A stretch of DNA of 64,000 nt, taken from contig NZ_SSSM01000003.1 of NCBI RefSeq assembly GCF_004801885.1, positions 434,001-498,000 of the forward strand, read 5' to 3'. This stretch comes from Naasia lichenicola. Lineage in GTDB: Bacteria; Actinomycetota; Actinomycetes; Actinomycetales; Microbacteriaceae. A program made the translations under genes and the position numbers. The notes below the pieces were generated by a model that saw only the letters and a program-made list of their open reading frames with translations, was not told the origin of the DNA and ran no database searches. Shown in pieces: positions 42,215-50,778 of the stretch; position 1 is the stretch's first letter, and each line of letters begins with the position of its first letter.

Positions 42215-42254
42215 GGTTACTCGAAGGTGCCTACTTACCGTTGGAGAGTAACTC
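42215..42254. promoter_or_regulatory. probable HxlR operator in divergent promoter
   Basis: Inverted repeat GTTACTC (42216-42222) ... GAGTAAC (42246-42252) lies between the two divergent starts, with the low-GC TACTTACCG inside. Overlapping promoters for hxlR and the oxidoreductase are expected here. Confidence 0.55.
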
Positions 42255-42291
42255 GCGTACCGTTGTCGATGCAACCATCGAAAGGAACCCC

Positions 42292-42936
42292 ATGACTCAG
42301 ATCGTTCTCCTCGGCGGCACCGGCTACACCGGCGCCAACATCGCGGCAGAGGCCGTCTCCCGCGGTCACTCCGTCATCTCCTGGAGCCGCACCCTGCCCG
42401 AGTCGCCCATCGACGGCGTCTCGTACGAGACCGGATCGCTGCTCGATCCCGCCGTCCTCCGCCGCGCCATCTCGGGAGCCGACGTGGTCATCGGCACTCT
42501 CTCGCCCCGAGGCGAGCTCGCCGGCAAGCAGCGCATGCTCTACGGCAGCATCGCCGAGCAGCTCGCCGGCACCGGCACACGCTGGGGAGTCGTCGGCGGG
42601 TTCAGCTCGCTGCGTCCGGCGGAGGGAGCCGCCCGCTTCGCGGACTCGGGCGAGGTTCCGGCCGAGTACCTGCAAGAGGCCCAGGAGCTCTCCGGCGTCG
42701 CCGACGACCTGGGCTCCTCCCCCGACGACCTGGATTGGTTCTTCCTCAGCCCCGCGGCGGTGTACGGCTCGTACGTCCCCGGCGAGAAGCTCGGGCGCTA
42801 CCGAGTCGGCGGGGAAGTCGCGATCTTCGACGAGAAGGGCGAGTCCGTCATCTCCGGCGCGGACTACGCGACGGCGGTCATCGACGAGATCGAGACACCG
42901 GCTCACCACCGCGCGCAGTTCGGCGTCGCGTACTGA
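42292..42936 (+). CDS. NAD(P)-binding oxidoreductase
   Basis: 214 aa. Rossmann start TQIVLLGGTGYTGANIAAEAVSRGH, ISGADVVIGTLSPRG, then LDWFFLSPAAVYGSYVPGEK and SGADYATAVIDEIETPAHHRAQFGVAY. Atypical SDR (NmrA/YwnB-like NAD(P)H-binding) without a full Tyr-x-x-x-Lys. Good ribosome site GAAAGGA. Likely handles a toxic carbonyl or quinone and is under the divergent HxlR regulator (inference). Tandem G repeats follow the stop. Confidence 0.85.
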   Translation: MTQIVLLGGTGYTGANIAAEAVSRGHSVISWSRTLPESPIDGVSYETGSLLDPAVLRRAISGADVVIGTLSPRGELAGKQRMLYGSIAEQLAGTGTRWGVVGGFSSLRPAEGAARFADSGEVPAEYLQEAQELSGVADDLGSSPDDLDWFFLSPAAVYGSYVPGEKLGRYRVGGEVAIFDEKGESVISGADYATAVIDEIETPAHHRAQFGVAY

Positions 42937-42956
42937 GGTCGCGTGCTGAGCATCCG

Positions 42957-43080
42957 GTCGAGGGCCTCGATACGGCCGTGAACGGCCTACTCGACCAACG
43001 AAGAACGCTCACACTCATGGGTCGTCGAGGGCCTCGATACGGCCGCCAACGGCCTGCTCGACCAACGAAGAACGGTCGAG
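42957..43080. repeat. tandem palindromic repeat family G (two full copies, start of a third)
   Basis: Two 50-bp units, 42957-43006 and 43024-43073, beginning GTCGAGGGCCTCGATACGGC and ending CTCGACCAACGAAGAAC, 67 bp apart; GGTCGAG at 43074 begins another. Each contains a CGGCCG...CGGCC dyad and TCGAG...CTCGA ends. In the convergent gap between the oxidoreductase and the sigma factor. Confidence 0.92.
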
Positions 43081-43086
43081 TTCACC

Positions 43087-44325
43087 TCACGCGGTCAGGT
43101 CGGTCGCCTTCGCCTGCAGCACGGCGCGCTCGCGCTCGTTGGCGGTGAGCTCGGAGGCCCGCCGGAACTCCGCGCGGGCCTCCTCCGCGCGGCCGAGCCG
43201 AGCGAGCAGCTCGCCGCGCACGCTCGGCAGCAGATGCGATCCACGGAGCGAATCGGCAGCCGCCAGGCCATCCACGATCCGCAGGGCGGTCGCCGGCCCG
43301 GTCGCGAAGGACACGGCGACGGCGCGGTTGAGGTCGACGATCGGATTGGGTGCGAGCCGGCCGAGCGCCTCGTACAGCAGCACTATCCGCTCCCAGTCGG
43401 TGTCCGCGTAGGCGGGCGAGGTGGCGTGCACCTGGGCGATCGCGGCCTGCAGGCAGTACGCGCCTCGTCCGCGCCCGACGGCGTCGGCTCGCACCAGCGC
43501 GGCCGATCCGCGCGCGATCTGACGATGGTCCCATCGGGCGCGATCCTGGTCGGAGAGCAGCACCGGCTCGCCCGACGCCGTGATCCGTGCGGCGAATCGG
43601 GATGCCTGGAACTCCATCAGGGCCACCAGTCCGTGCGCCTCGGGCTCGCGCGGCACGAGCTCGGCGAGCTTGCGGGCGATCCGCAGCGCCTCGTTCGCGA
43701 GATCCGTCCGCATCCAGCTGGATCCACTGGTCGCCGAGTAGCCCTCGGTGAAGATCAGGTACACGACGCCGAGCACGGAGGCGATCCGCTCCTTCCACTC
43801 GGCAGGATCGGGCGTCTCGAACGGGACCTGCGCGGCGCTCAGCGTCTTCTTGGCCCGGACGATCCGCTGCTGGATCGTGGCGACCGGCACGAGGAAGAGC
43901 CGGGCGATCTCCTCCGTGCTGAGACCGCCGATGATCCGCAGCGTCATCGCGACCTGCGCCTCACGCGCGAGCACGGGATGGCAGGAGATGAAGACGAGCC
44001 GGAGCACGTCGTCGTCGATCGGCTCCCAGGCGGCATCGACCGAGGCCGTCTCCTCCGAGAGGTCGTGGGCGATGGCGCTGTACCTGTCGTCCAGCCGCTC
44101 GCGCCGGCGCCAGCCGTCGATCGCCTTCCGCTTCGCGACGGCGGTCAGCCACGCCCCGGGGTTCTGCGGAACCCCGGCATCCGGCCACTGGGCGAGCGCA
44201 TCCACCAGCGCCTCCTGAGCGAGGTCCTCGGCGAGGCCGACGTCACGGGTGATGTTCACCAGCGAGGCGACGATGCGCGCCGACTCGATCCGCCAGACGG
44301 CTTCCACCGCACGTCGTGCATTCAT
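43087..44325 (-). CDS. ECF42-type RNA polymerase sigma factor
   Basis: 412 aa, longer than a plain ECF sigma factor. Region 2 (AVWRIESARIVASLVNITRDVGLAEDLAQEALVDAL, partly cited, and PGAWLTAVAKRKAIDGWRR), region 4 (TLRIIGGLSTEEIARLFLVPVATIQQRIVRAKKTL), then the C-terminal extension of about 200 residues typical of ECF42, rich in TPR-like helices. ECF42 genes are linked to DGPF (YCII) proteins, and two such genes lie just upstream on the same strand here. Presumably directs transcription of that operon; the C-terminal extension substitutes for an anti-sigma factor in the studied relatives. Confidence 0.92.
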   Translation of the reverse strand: MNARRAVEAVWRIESARIVASLVNITRDVGLAEDLAQEALVDALAQWPDAGVPQNPGAWLTAVAKRKAIDGWRRRERLDDRYSAIAHDLSEETASVDAAWEPIDDDVLRLVFISCHPVLAREAQVAMTLRIIGGLSTEEIARLFLVPVATIQQRIVRAKKTLSAAQVPFETPDPAEWKERIASVLGVVYLIFTEGYSATSGSSWMRTDLANEALRIARKLAELVPREPEAHGLVALMEFQASRFAARITASGEPVLLSDQDRARWDHRQIARGSAALVRADAVGRGRGAYCLQAAIAQVHATSPAYADTDWERIVLLYEALGRLAPNPIVDLNRAVAVSFATGPATALRIVDGLAAADSLRGSHLLPSVRGELLARLGRAEEARAEFRRASELTANERERAVLQAKATDLTA

Positions 44326-44374
44326 CGCCTCGTCCCGCCGTTCTCGCTCGCCTGGCTGACCGGCCGCCCCTCGG

Positions 44375-44815
44375 CTACGCCTGCTCGCCCTTGCGGTGCT
44401 CAGCGCTCATCTCGCGCCACTCGTCCTCGGACCTGAGGTACTCGTTGTCGGCGAAGTCCTCGAAGTCGCTCATGTCGGTGATCCGACGGACCTCCAGCTT
44501 CTGGCCGGGGCTGAGCGGCGCCCGCTTCGCCCATTCGGCCGCCTCCTCCTTGGAGGAGACCTGGATCGTCCAGAAGCCGTTGAAGAGCTCGTGGGTCTCG
44601 CCGTACGGCCCATCCGTGACGGTGGGCGTCGGGCCGCTGAAGTCGACCACGAACCCCTCGGAGGCATCGGACAGCCCGTCGCCGTCGAGCAGCACGCCCG
44701 CCTTGACGAGCGACTCGTTGAACTGCCCCATCGCGTTGATGATCGACTCGAAGTCGGCGGTCTTCATGGCCTCCACGGCCTCATCGGTCTGACGCATGAT
44801 CAGCATGTACTTCAT
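44375..44815 (-). CDS. DGPF-domain (YCII-related) protein, copy 1
   Basis: 146 aa from ATG 44813-44815. Conserved layout MKYMLIMRQ, INAMGQFNESLVKAGVLLDGDGL, PTVTDGPYGETHELFNGFWTIQVSS (the DGPF motif as DGPYGE), KEEAAEWAKRAPL and LEVRRITDM. Ferredoxin-like dimeric fold; biochemical role not known. Product of the gene after a similar paralog and immediately before the ECF42 sigma factor. Confidence 0.9.
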   Translation of the reverse strand: MKYMLIMRQTDEAVEAMKTADFESIINAMGQFNESLVKAGVLLDGDGLSDASEGFVVDFSGPTPTVTDGPYGETHELFNGFWTIQVSSKEEAAEWAKRAPLSPGQKLEVRRITDMSDFEDFADNEYLRSEDEWREMSAEHRKGEQA

Positions 44816-44873
44816 TGCAGCTCCGTCTTCATGGTGTTGTCTCCTGTCGGATGGCTGGTCGCGGTGGACGGTC

Positions 44874-45332
44874 TCAGAGCTGGCCGGTGGACTCGCGCCA
44901 GGCGCGCTCGCGCTGGATGTGCTCGTTGTCGATGTCGAACTCGGCAATGGAAGGCACTCGACGGAGTTCGAGCTTGACGCCGGGCCCGAGCGGCGCCTGG
45001 CTCGCCCACTCGACGGCCTCCTCCCTGCTGGCGGTCTTGAGGATCCAGAAGCCGTTGAACAGCTCCTTCGTCTCGCCGTAGGGGCCGTCGGTGACGATCG
45101 GCGGGGTCTGCGCGAAGTCGAGCACCAGGCCCTCTGCGGCCGGTGCGAGCCCCTCGGCCGTGACGAGCACGCCGGCCGCGATGAGCTTCTCGTTGTAGGC
45201 CCCCATCTGCTCCAGGATCTCGTCGAAGGAGAAGCCGGCGAGCTCCTCGGGCGTCAGCTCCCGCTCCTCGCGCATGATGAGCATCCACTTGGACGGAGTG
45301 GCTGCGACAGTGGTGCTGGTGGTGTCGGACAT
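44874..45332 (-). CDS. DGPF-domain (YCII-related) protein, copy 2
   Basis: 152 aa, first gene of the ECF42 operon, ATG 45330-45332 with GAGGGAAG upstream. KWMLIMREERELTPEEL, EQMGAYNEKLIAAGVLVTAEGL, PIVTDGPYGETKELFNGFW, KLELRRVPSIAEFD. About half the positions match copy 1, so an old tandem duplication. Function unknown; the ECF42 promoter-like motif lies 70-100 bp upstream. Confidence 0.9.
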   Translation of the reverse strand: MSDTTSTTVAATPSKWMLIMREERELTPEELAGFSFDEILEQMGAYNEKLIAAGVLVTAEGLAPAAEGLVLDFAQTPPIVTDGPYGETKELFNGFWILKTASREEAVEWASQAPLGPGVKLELRRVPSIAEFDIDNEHIQRERAWRESTGQL

Positions 45333-45406
45333 GGTGTCTTCCCTCATTCGTCGGGTTCGCGATCTGGCGAACGCTGGGGGCGCCGTGTGCGTCCCTCTAC
45401 TATCGC

Positions 45407-45433
45407 GTCGAATGGGGATGGCCGATATCGACA
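45407..45433 (-). promoter_or_regulatory. ECF42-type promoter for the DGPF operon
   Basis: Minus strand reads TGTCGA (45433-45428), 17-bp spacer, CGAC (45410-45407). TGTCGA at -35 and CGA at -10 is the motif I recall for ECF42 targets in Streptomyces. Located 75 bp before the first DGPF start. Confidence 0.6.
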
Positions 45434-45463
45434 TCTCGACGGGAGAACTTCTCGGGACATCTT

Positions 45464-45542
45464 CACGGTTCAGGCTTTCGCCCACGGTTCAGGTGAATAT
45501 CGCCTGATCCGTGATCGAAATCGAGAAATCGCCTGAACCGTG
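45464..45542 (+). repeat. palindromic repeat family E, copy 2
   Basis: 79 bp, CACGGTTCAGGC ... GCCTGAACCGTG at the ends, with central AGGTGAATATCGCCT dyad. Aligns with the inverted copy at 41732 over its full length. Downstream of mtnK2. Confidence 0.9.
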
Positions 45543-45636
45543 GAGATCGCCTGAACCGTGGAAGTGCGGGGTGATGGCGGGCCGGCTCCGCCGACGAGAG
45601 GCGGCGGGGTGGTTCCTCCCCGTCCGATGGGTCGGG

Positions 45637-46887
45637 TCAGGCGGTGCGGCGGCGGCCCCGGAGGCCTCGAAGGCCGCGGACCGGCTTGGCGTGCTCGGCG
45701 ATGATCCTGCTGGTGTGCTCAGTCAGCGCCTGCGGGCTCGAGTCCTGCAGCCGCTCGAGCACCAGCGCCCGCCCCGCGAGCAGCACGGCGCGGGCGGCGC
45801 CGACGCGCTGCTCCTCGTCGAGCGACTCGATGTCGGTGGCCTTCGCGAATCCGATGATCCGGCGGATCGCCTTCGCTCCCGCGAAGACCGCGGCGTCGGA
45901 GCGTATGCCGGCGAGCGCGGCCTCGAGGACGTCGTCTCCGTACACGCGCGGATCGGAGCGGCTCGGCCACAGCGAGCGGTACTCGAGCTCGAAGGAGTTC
46001 CACAGGGCGACCGGCAGCCCCAGCAGCTCGACGGCCCGCTCATGCTCGCCGAGCGCCTCGGCTCGCGCTGCAGCGATCACGAGGTTCGCCCACACCGCGC
46101 CGAGATCGAAGCCGGTCGGGCCGTAGAAGCCGAACTCGGAGTCGAACGCGCGCACGGACTCCCCCTCCGAGCGGACGAACACCGATCCGGTGTGCAGATC
46201 GCCGTGCAGGAGCGACTGCGAGGAGTTCTGATAGTGCAGCTTGGCGAGACCGATCTCGCGCAGCAGGTCGCGATCCGCGCGCAGGTCGGCGACGTCCTTG
46301 TCGTTGCCCGGCAGTACCCGATTGTGCGGGTGGTCGATGTACGGCTCGGTGAAGACGAGGTCCTCGGTGATCTCGCACAGCTCGGGGTTGGCGGTGGCGG
46401 CGACGAGATTGCGCTTCTGCGGTCCCGTCAGCCCGAACGCGCTCGTCCAGAACGCGGTCCGCCCGATGTATCGGCCCAGCGCGGCGGCGGCATAGGGGTG
46501 CACCCGACCTGCGTTCAGCTCGGTGCGCCAGACGACGTGGTCGCTGAGGTCCTCCATGGCGAGGATGTAGTCGATCGGGTCGAAGCCGTACAGCGCGGGC
46601 ACGTGCTCGGCGTCGATCCGCGAGTGCTCGGCGAGCAGCGTCGCCTCCCGCGTGGAGCGCGCACGGGTCATCGCCCATGTCGGATCGGTGCGCACGTGCG
46701 GCAGCGACTGCTTGAGCACCAGCCCGCGTCCGCCCTCGTCCTTGACGATGAAGACGAGGTTGAGGTTGCCGTCGCCGACCTCGACGACGGAAACCAGACG
46801 CCCCGCGTCGATGTGGGTGGACAGCTCCGGGCGGCTCGCAAGATACCCGGGCACCGTCGTGATGCTCAGCTGCGAGAACTCGCTCAT
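45637..46887 (-). CDS. mtnK: S-methyl-5-thioribose kinase-like (MtnK), copy 2
   Basis: 416 aa. Kinase motifs match MtnK more classically than copy 1: VVEVGDGNLNLVFIVKDE, SLPHVRTDPTWAMTRARSTREATLL, LLHGDLHTGSVFVRSEGE (catalytic loop), AFDSEFGFYGPTGFDLGAVWANLV (metal Asp). Last gene of an operon behind a binding protein, an ATPase and a permease, with a 17-bp gap to the permease. The whole set predicts uptake and phosphorylation of methylthioribose or a related 5-thio/5-deoxy-ribose. Start ATG 46885-46887; the longer open frame is a shadow of the permease. Confidence 0.9.
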   Translation of the reverse strand: MSEFSQLSITTVPGYLASRPELSTHIDAGRLVSVVEVGDGNLNLVFIVKDEGGRGLVLKQSLPHVRTDPTWAMTRARSTREATLLAEHSRIDAEHVPALYGFDPIDYILAMEDLSDHVVWRTELNAGRVHPYAAAALGRYIGRTAFWTSAFGLTGPQKRNLVAATANPELCEITEDLVFTEPYIDHPHNRVLPGNDKDVADLRADRDLLREIGLAKLHYQNSSQSLLHGDLHTGSVFVRSEGESVRAFDSEFGFYGPTGFDLGAVWANLVIAAARAEALGEHERAVELLGLPVALWNSFELEYRSLWPSRSDPRVYGDDVLEAALAGIRSDAAVFAGAKAIRRIIGFAKATDIESLDEEQRVGAARAVLLAGRALVLERLQDSSPQALTEHTSRIIAEHAKPVRGLRGLRGRRRTA

Positions 46888-46904
46888 GCCAGACCGTTCA
46901 TTTT

Positions 46905-47984
46905 TCAGGTCATGCTTCCTGCGACGACGACGGTCCGACGCTTGCTGAAGGTGAAGCTGAAGAGGAGCGCGACCAAGAGGACGACACCCTTGCCGAAGTC
47001 CTGAGCGTAATAGGGCAGGCCCACCATCGTGAACCCCGTCACCATCACGGCGATGAGGACGGCGCCGAGCGCGGTGCCCCACGCGTTGGGGCGTCCCGCG
47101 CCGAGCACGGACACGCCGACCAGGGCGACCGCCACGGCGTCGAGCAGAAGCGAGTTGCCGGCGCTCACGTCGCCCTGTCCGATCCGCGCGGCGAGCAGCA
47201 GCCCGGCGATGGAGGCGAGCAGCCCGCAGCCCATGTAGGCGGCGGCGCGGTAGAGGCTCACCCGGATGCCGGCCAGGCGAGCTGCCTCGGCGTTCGCGCC
47301 CACCGCATAGAGCGCCCGACCCCAGCGGGTGTGCTGGAGCACGAACCAGAGCAGAGCCGTGAGCAGCAGGAAGATGATCACGGGCACGGGGATGATGCCG
47401 ATCTTGCCGCGGTCGAGCCAGAGGAAGTCCGCGGTGAACTTGCCGGGCGCGGTGGAGCCGTCCTGGAGCGTCATCTGCGACGAGATGGACTGACCGTCCA
47501 CGATGATCAGCTTGAGCCCGACCACCACGAACATCGTCGTCAAGGTCGCGAGCAGGTCGGGGATCCGAGCGATCACCACGAGGACCGCGTTGATGGCGCC
47601 GATCAGCAGGCCGCCGAGCAGCACGACGGAGATCGCCACCCCGCCCACCTGATTCGCGACGACCATCGTGTACGCGGCGATCGAGACCGCGAAGCCGGCG
47701 CTCGCGCCGACCGAGAGGTCGATGCCGCCGACGGTCATCGCCAGCGCGACGCCGAGGCCGGCGATGGCCGTCGGGGCGATGTACTTGAGCATGCCCAGGG
47801 CGTTCGCGGTGGTGCGGAAGTTCGGCTCGGTGATCACGAAGAAGGCGATCAGCCCGACGGTCACGGCGATGAAGCCCCATTTGGCGATGCCGGCGGCGAT
47901 GGCCGTTCCGACGGATGCCCGGGTCACCGCGGCTCGTGTCTCGGGGCCCTTTCCCTCGCGGCTGGGGGCGGTCGAAGTGCTCAC
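46905..47984 (-). CDS. ribose-type ABC transporter permease (RbsC family)
   Basis: 359 aa with about 8-10 helices. Family segments: KYIAPTAIAGLGVALAMTVGGIDLSVGASAGFA, partly cited, AVGANAEAARLAGIRVSLYRAAAY (the EAA-like coupling loop) and LLLDAVAVALVGVSVLGAGRPNAWGT. GTG 47982-47984 overlaps the ATPase stop (GTGA). Forms the membrane pore of the importer with the dual ATPase and the lipoprotein. Confidence 0.93.
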   Translation of the reverse strand: MSTSTAPSREGKGPETRAAVTRASVGTAIAAGIAKWGFIAVTVGLIAFFVITEPNFRTTANALGMLKYIAPTAIAGLGVALAMTVGGIDLSVGASAGFAVSIAAYTMVVANQVGGVAISVVLLGGLLIGAINAVLVVIARIPDLLATLTTMFVVVGLKLIIVDGQSISSQMTLQDGSTAPGKFTADFLWLDRGKIGIIPVPVIIFLLLTALLWFVLQHTRWGRALYAVGANAEAARLAGIRVSLYRAAAYMGCGLLASIAGLLLAARIGQGDVSAGNSLLLDAVAVALVGVSVLGAGRPNAWGTALGAVLIAVMVTGFTMVGLPYYAQDFGKGVVLLVALLFSFTFSKRRTVVVAGSMT

Positions 47985-49690
47985 CTGGAGTTCTCGTTTC
48001 GTGCGGGATCGGATTCGGGATCAGGGACGGGTCCCGGTCCGGATGCGGGAATGGAGCCGTCGGGGCCGGCGCCGGTGGGAGTGAGTCCGGAATCGGCCGA
48101 AGCGGAGTCGGCCGAAGCAGAGTCGGACGAAGCGATGGCGAGCAGCGAGCGCACGACCGTCGCGCGGTCCGTCTCATCCGCATAGGCGTCGAGGACGATG
48201 CGCCCGTCGACCAGCACGACGATGCGATCCGCTACCTCGAGGATCTCATCCACGTCCGACGAGAGCACGACGCCTGCGCGCCCGTCGGCGGCGAGCCGCC
48301 GGAGGGTGGCACCGATCTCCCGGCGAGCGCCGATGTCGACGCCCCGGAACGGCTCATCGAGCAGCGCGACCGAGGGCGAGTCGGCGAGCCAGCGTCCGAC
48401 GACGACCTTCTGCTGGTTGCCGCCGGACAGATCGTCGATGGGAGTCGCCGCATCGCGGGCGACCACGTGCAGCGAGGCGATGACGCTGTCGCCGCGGCCC
48501 GCCTCGCGGAAGCGGCTGAGCACGCCGAGGGCGGAGCTGAAGGCGCGCAGGAACGGCAGCGTGGTGTTGTGCGCGATGGACCAGCCCGGCAGGATCCCCT
48601 GCGCCTGTCGATCCTCGGGCACGAGCACGACGCCCGCCTCGATCGCATCCCCGGGTCGCGCGGGCGCATAGGGCGTGCCGTCGAGCTCGAGCGATCCGCC
48701 GAGCATCGGACGGGCACCGGCGAGGGTCTCCGCGAGCTCCGTCTTGCCCGCGCCGAGCAGGCCGAGCACGCCGAGCACCTCACCGGCGCGGATGTCGAGA
48801 TCGAGCGGCGCCGCATTGGCGAGCACGGGCAGGCCGCGGACCGCGAGCAGGGTGCGCTCGCCGCGGCGGATGTCGACGACGCCCTGCTGCAGCTCCGTCG
48901 GCCGCCCGAGCATCTCCTCGAGGATGGTGTGCCAGTCGAACGGCCGGGGCACGTCGACGGCGAGCACGCCGTCGCGGAGCACGAGCACCCGATCGGCGAG
49001 CGACTCGATCTCGCCGAAGCGGTGCGACACGTAGAGGATGGCGAGCCCCTGCGCGCGGAGCCTGCGCAGGACGACGAAGAGCCGCTCGACCTCCGCGGCG
49101 GTGAGCGCCGAGGTCGGCTCGTCGAGGATCAGCAGCTTGGGGGTGGTCCGCAGGACTCGGGCGAGGACCAGGAGCTGGGCATCGGAGATGCCGAGCCTGC
49201 CGGCATCCGTTCGGAGGATGCGATCGGACCACGGCAGATCGAGGGTCTTCAGCACCTCGCGCGCGCGCTCGAGGGTCGTCCGCTCGGTGACCAGTCCGCG
49301 ACGGCCCCCCGATGCGAAGTCGGTGAGGATCAGGTTGTCTGCCACGCTCATGCCCGGAACGATGCCGTCGGCGACCTTCTGGTGGACCGTCGCGACGCCG
49401 AGGCGCGAGGCCACCTGCGGACTCGTCAGGCGCACGGGCGCCCCGTCGAGCACGATGGTCCCCGAGTAGTTCGGGTTGGCTCCCGACAGCGCCTTGATCA
49501 GCGTCGACTTGCCGGCGCCGTTGGTGCCGAGCAGCGCGGTGATCCGGCCCCCGGCGATGGACGCGGTCACCGACTCCAGGACGCGGTTGGTGCCGTAGCT
49601 CACCGACACGCCCTCGAGGGAGACGACCGTCTGGTCGCCTCCCTCGAGGTGCGGTTTCTCCGGGGAGATGGAATCCAATCCGATCGTCAC
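47981..49690 (-). CDS. ribose-type ABC transporter ATPase with two nucleotide-binding domains (RbsA family)
   Basis: 569 aa. Domain 1 has Walker A LLGTNGAGKSTLIKALSG, signature LGISDAQLLVLARVLRTTPK (the usual LSxGxQ weakened), Walker B LLILDEPTSAL. Domain 2 has LGLLGAGKTELAETLAGA, LSGGNQQKVVVGRWLAD and VALLDEPFRGVD. GTG 49688-49690 used because it overlaps the binding-protein stop by GTGA; the frame opens a few codons further. C-terminal tail is Ser/Pro/Asp-rich and low-complexity (ASADSASADSG). Confidence 0.93.
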   Translation of the reverse strand: MTIGLDSISPEKPHLEGGDQTVVSLEGVSVSYGTNRVLESVTASIAGGRITALLGTNGAGKSTLIKALSGANPNYSGTIVLDGAPVRLTSPQVASRLGVATVHQKVADGIVPGMSVADNLILTDFASGGRRGLVTERTTLERAREVLKTLDLPWSDRILRTDAGRLGISDAQLLVLARVLRTTPKLLILDEPTSALTAAEVERLFVVLRRLRAQGLAILYVSHRFGEIESLADRVLVLRDGVLAVDVPRPFDWHTILEEMLGRPTELQQGVVDIRRGERTLLAVRGLPVLANAAPLDLDIRAGEVLGVLGLLGAGKTELAETLAGARPMLGGSLELDGTPYAPARPGDAIEAGVVLVPEDRQAQGILPGWSIAHNTTLPFLRAFSSALGVLSRFREAGRGDSVIASLHVVARDAATPIDDLSGGNQQKVVVGRWLADSPSVALLDEPFRGVDIGARREIGATLRRLAADGRAGVVLSSDVDEILEVADRIVVLVDGRIVLDAYADETDRATVVRSLLAIASSDSASADSASADSGLTPTGAGPDGSIPASGPGPVPDPESDPARNENSR

Positions 49691-50778
49691 TGCGAGACGG
49701 CGGGCAGCCAATCGGCCGTCTCGACATCGTCGAGCAGCAGGCTGGGCTCGGCGGTGCGGAGGTCGGCGACGTTGGTGATGCTCTTGTCGGCCAGGAACTG
49801 CTGGGTGATGGTCACTGCGGGGAACTGTACGTCGGTCTCGGTCGATTCACCTGCGAGGGAGAGGGCGATCGAGCGGACGACGGCTGCGCCCACCGCGGCG
49901 GGGTCGGTCGCCGACGTGGTGACCCAGGGGCTGCCGTCGGCGGTGATGACCTCGATGTCGGCGTTGGAGATGTCGATGCCGTAGACCTTGACGCTGCCGG
50001 CGAGGTCGTTCTCGTTCACCGCGAGCACGGTGCCCTTGGTGATCTCGTCGTAGGGGGCGAAGATCGCCTGCACGTCGGGGTGCTGCTTGAGGGCGGCGGA
50101 GACGAGCGGCTGGTTGTCGGATGCGGTGGAGGCGCTGACCGTTCCGGTGGAGAAGACGACATCGAGGTCGTTGTCGGCCACGACCTCGTCCCAGACCTTG
50201 GCGCGGCGGTCGAGCGCGGCGTAGCCGGTGGCCGAGACGTAGCCGACCTTGGCGCCCTTTCCGACATCCTCGATGAGCTGGTCGAGCACGCCCTGCGCCA
50301 TCGACTCATCGGACTGCGAGGTGGTGATGACCCCCGTCGGGTCGTTCAGCGCGAGGTCGTAGACGATGACGGGGATGCCGGCGTCGACGGCCTGGTGCAC
50401 GAGCGGCTCGATGGTGTCGGTGAGTCCGTGGTCGACGATGATCGCCGCGGGCTTGCTGGCGATGGCCTGCTCGAGGTCCGAGGCCTGCTTGGCGTTGTCG
50501 TCCTGCGCGTCGGTGACCGTGAGCTTGATGTTCGCGGCGGCGGCCTGCGCTGCAGCTCCTGCACCCCACTGGGTGAAGTAGTCGCCGGCGCCGCTCTGGC
50601 GGACCAGGGCGATCTCGACGGGGTCGCCGTCGAACGGAGCCGGAAGCGCGGCACTGGCGGTCGCGGCGCTGGAGGGCGCGGTGGTCGCGTCGGTGGTGCC
50701 GGAGGACTGCGAGCAGCCGGCGAGCGCGAGGATGCTCGCCGTTGCGGCGGCGAGGATGATCAGGGGGCGGCGTGACAT
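49687..50778 (-). CDS. sugar ABC transporter substrate-binding lipoprotein
   Basis: 363 aa, periplasmic-binding-protein 4 type (ribose/autoinducer-2 like). Lipoprotein signal MSRRPLIILAAATASILALAGC (cited in part; lipobox LAGC) then a Ser/Thr/Ala-rich spacer. Mature fold: IVDHGLTDTIEPLVHQAVDAGIPVIVYD and VQAIFAPYDEITKGTVLAV. ATG 50776-50778 chosen over the longer frame because it begins the signal peptide and has GAGG upstream. First gene of the importer operon with mtnK2 downstream, so the ligand is probably methylthioribose (inference). Confidence 0.92.
   Translation of the reverse strand: MSRRPLIILAAATASILALAGCSQSSGTTDATTAPSSAATASAALPAPFDGDPVEIALVRQSGAGDYFTQWGAGAAAQAAAANIKLTVTDAQDDNAKQASDLEQAIASKPAAIIVDHGLTDTIEPLVHQAVDAGIPVIVYDLALNDPTGVITTSQSDESMAQGVLDQLIEDVGKGAKVGYVSATGYAALDRRAKVWDEVVADNDLDVVFSTGTVSASTASDNQPLVSAALKQHPDVQAIFAPYDEITKGTVLAVNENDLAGSVKVYGIDISNADIEVITADGSPWVTTSATDPAAVGAAVVRSIALSLAGESTETDVQFPAVTITQQFLADKSITNVADLRTAEPSLLLDDVETADWLPAVSQ

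Larger units (their letters stand above)
45333..45636. other. 304-bp gap between the DGPF operon and mtnK2
   Basis: Holds the ECF42-like promoter (45407-45433), repeat family E (45464-45542) and a further half-unit (45543-45560, GAGATCGCCTGAACCGTGG). The remaining 75 bp before the kinase stop show no other clear element. Confidence 0.6.

Noticed and set aside
42957-43080. CRISPR-like spaced repeats
   Set aside because: Only two full units, each itself palindromic with a 17-bp gap, no cas genes; a tandem intergenic repeat instead.
45637-46887. Second kinase as homoserine or choline kinase
   Set aside because: The HGDLHTGSV loop and context with a ribose-type importer and mtnD favour methylthioribose kinase.
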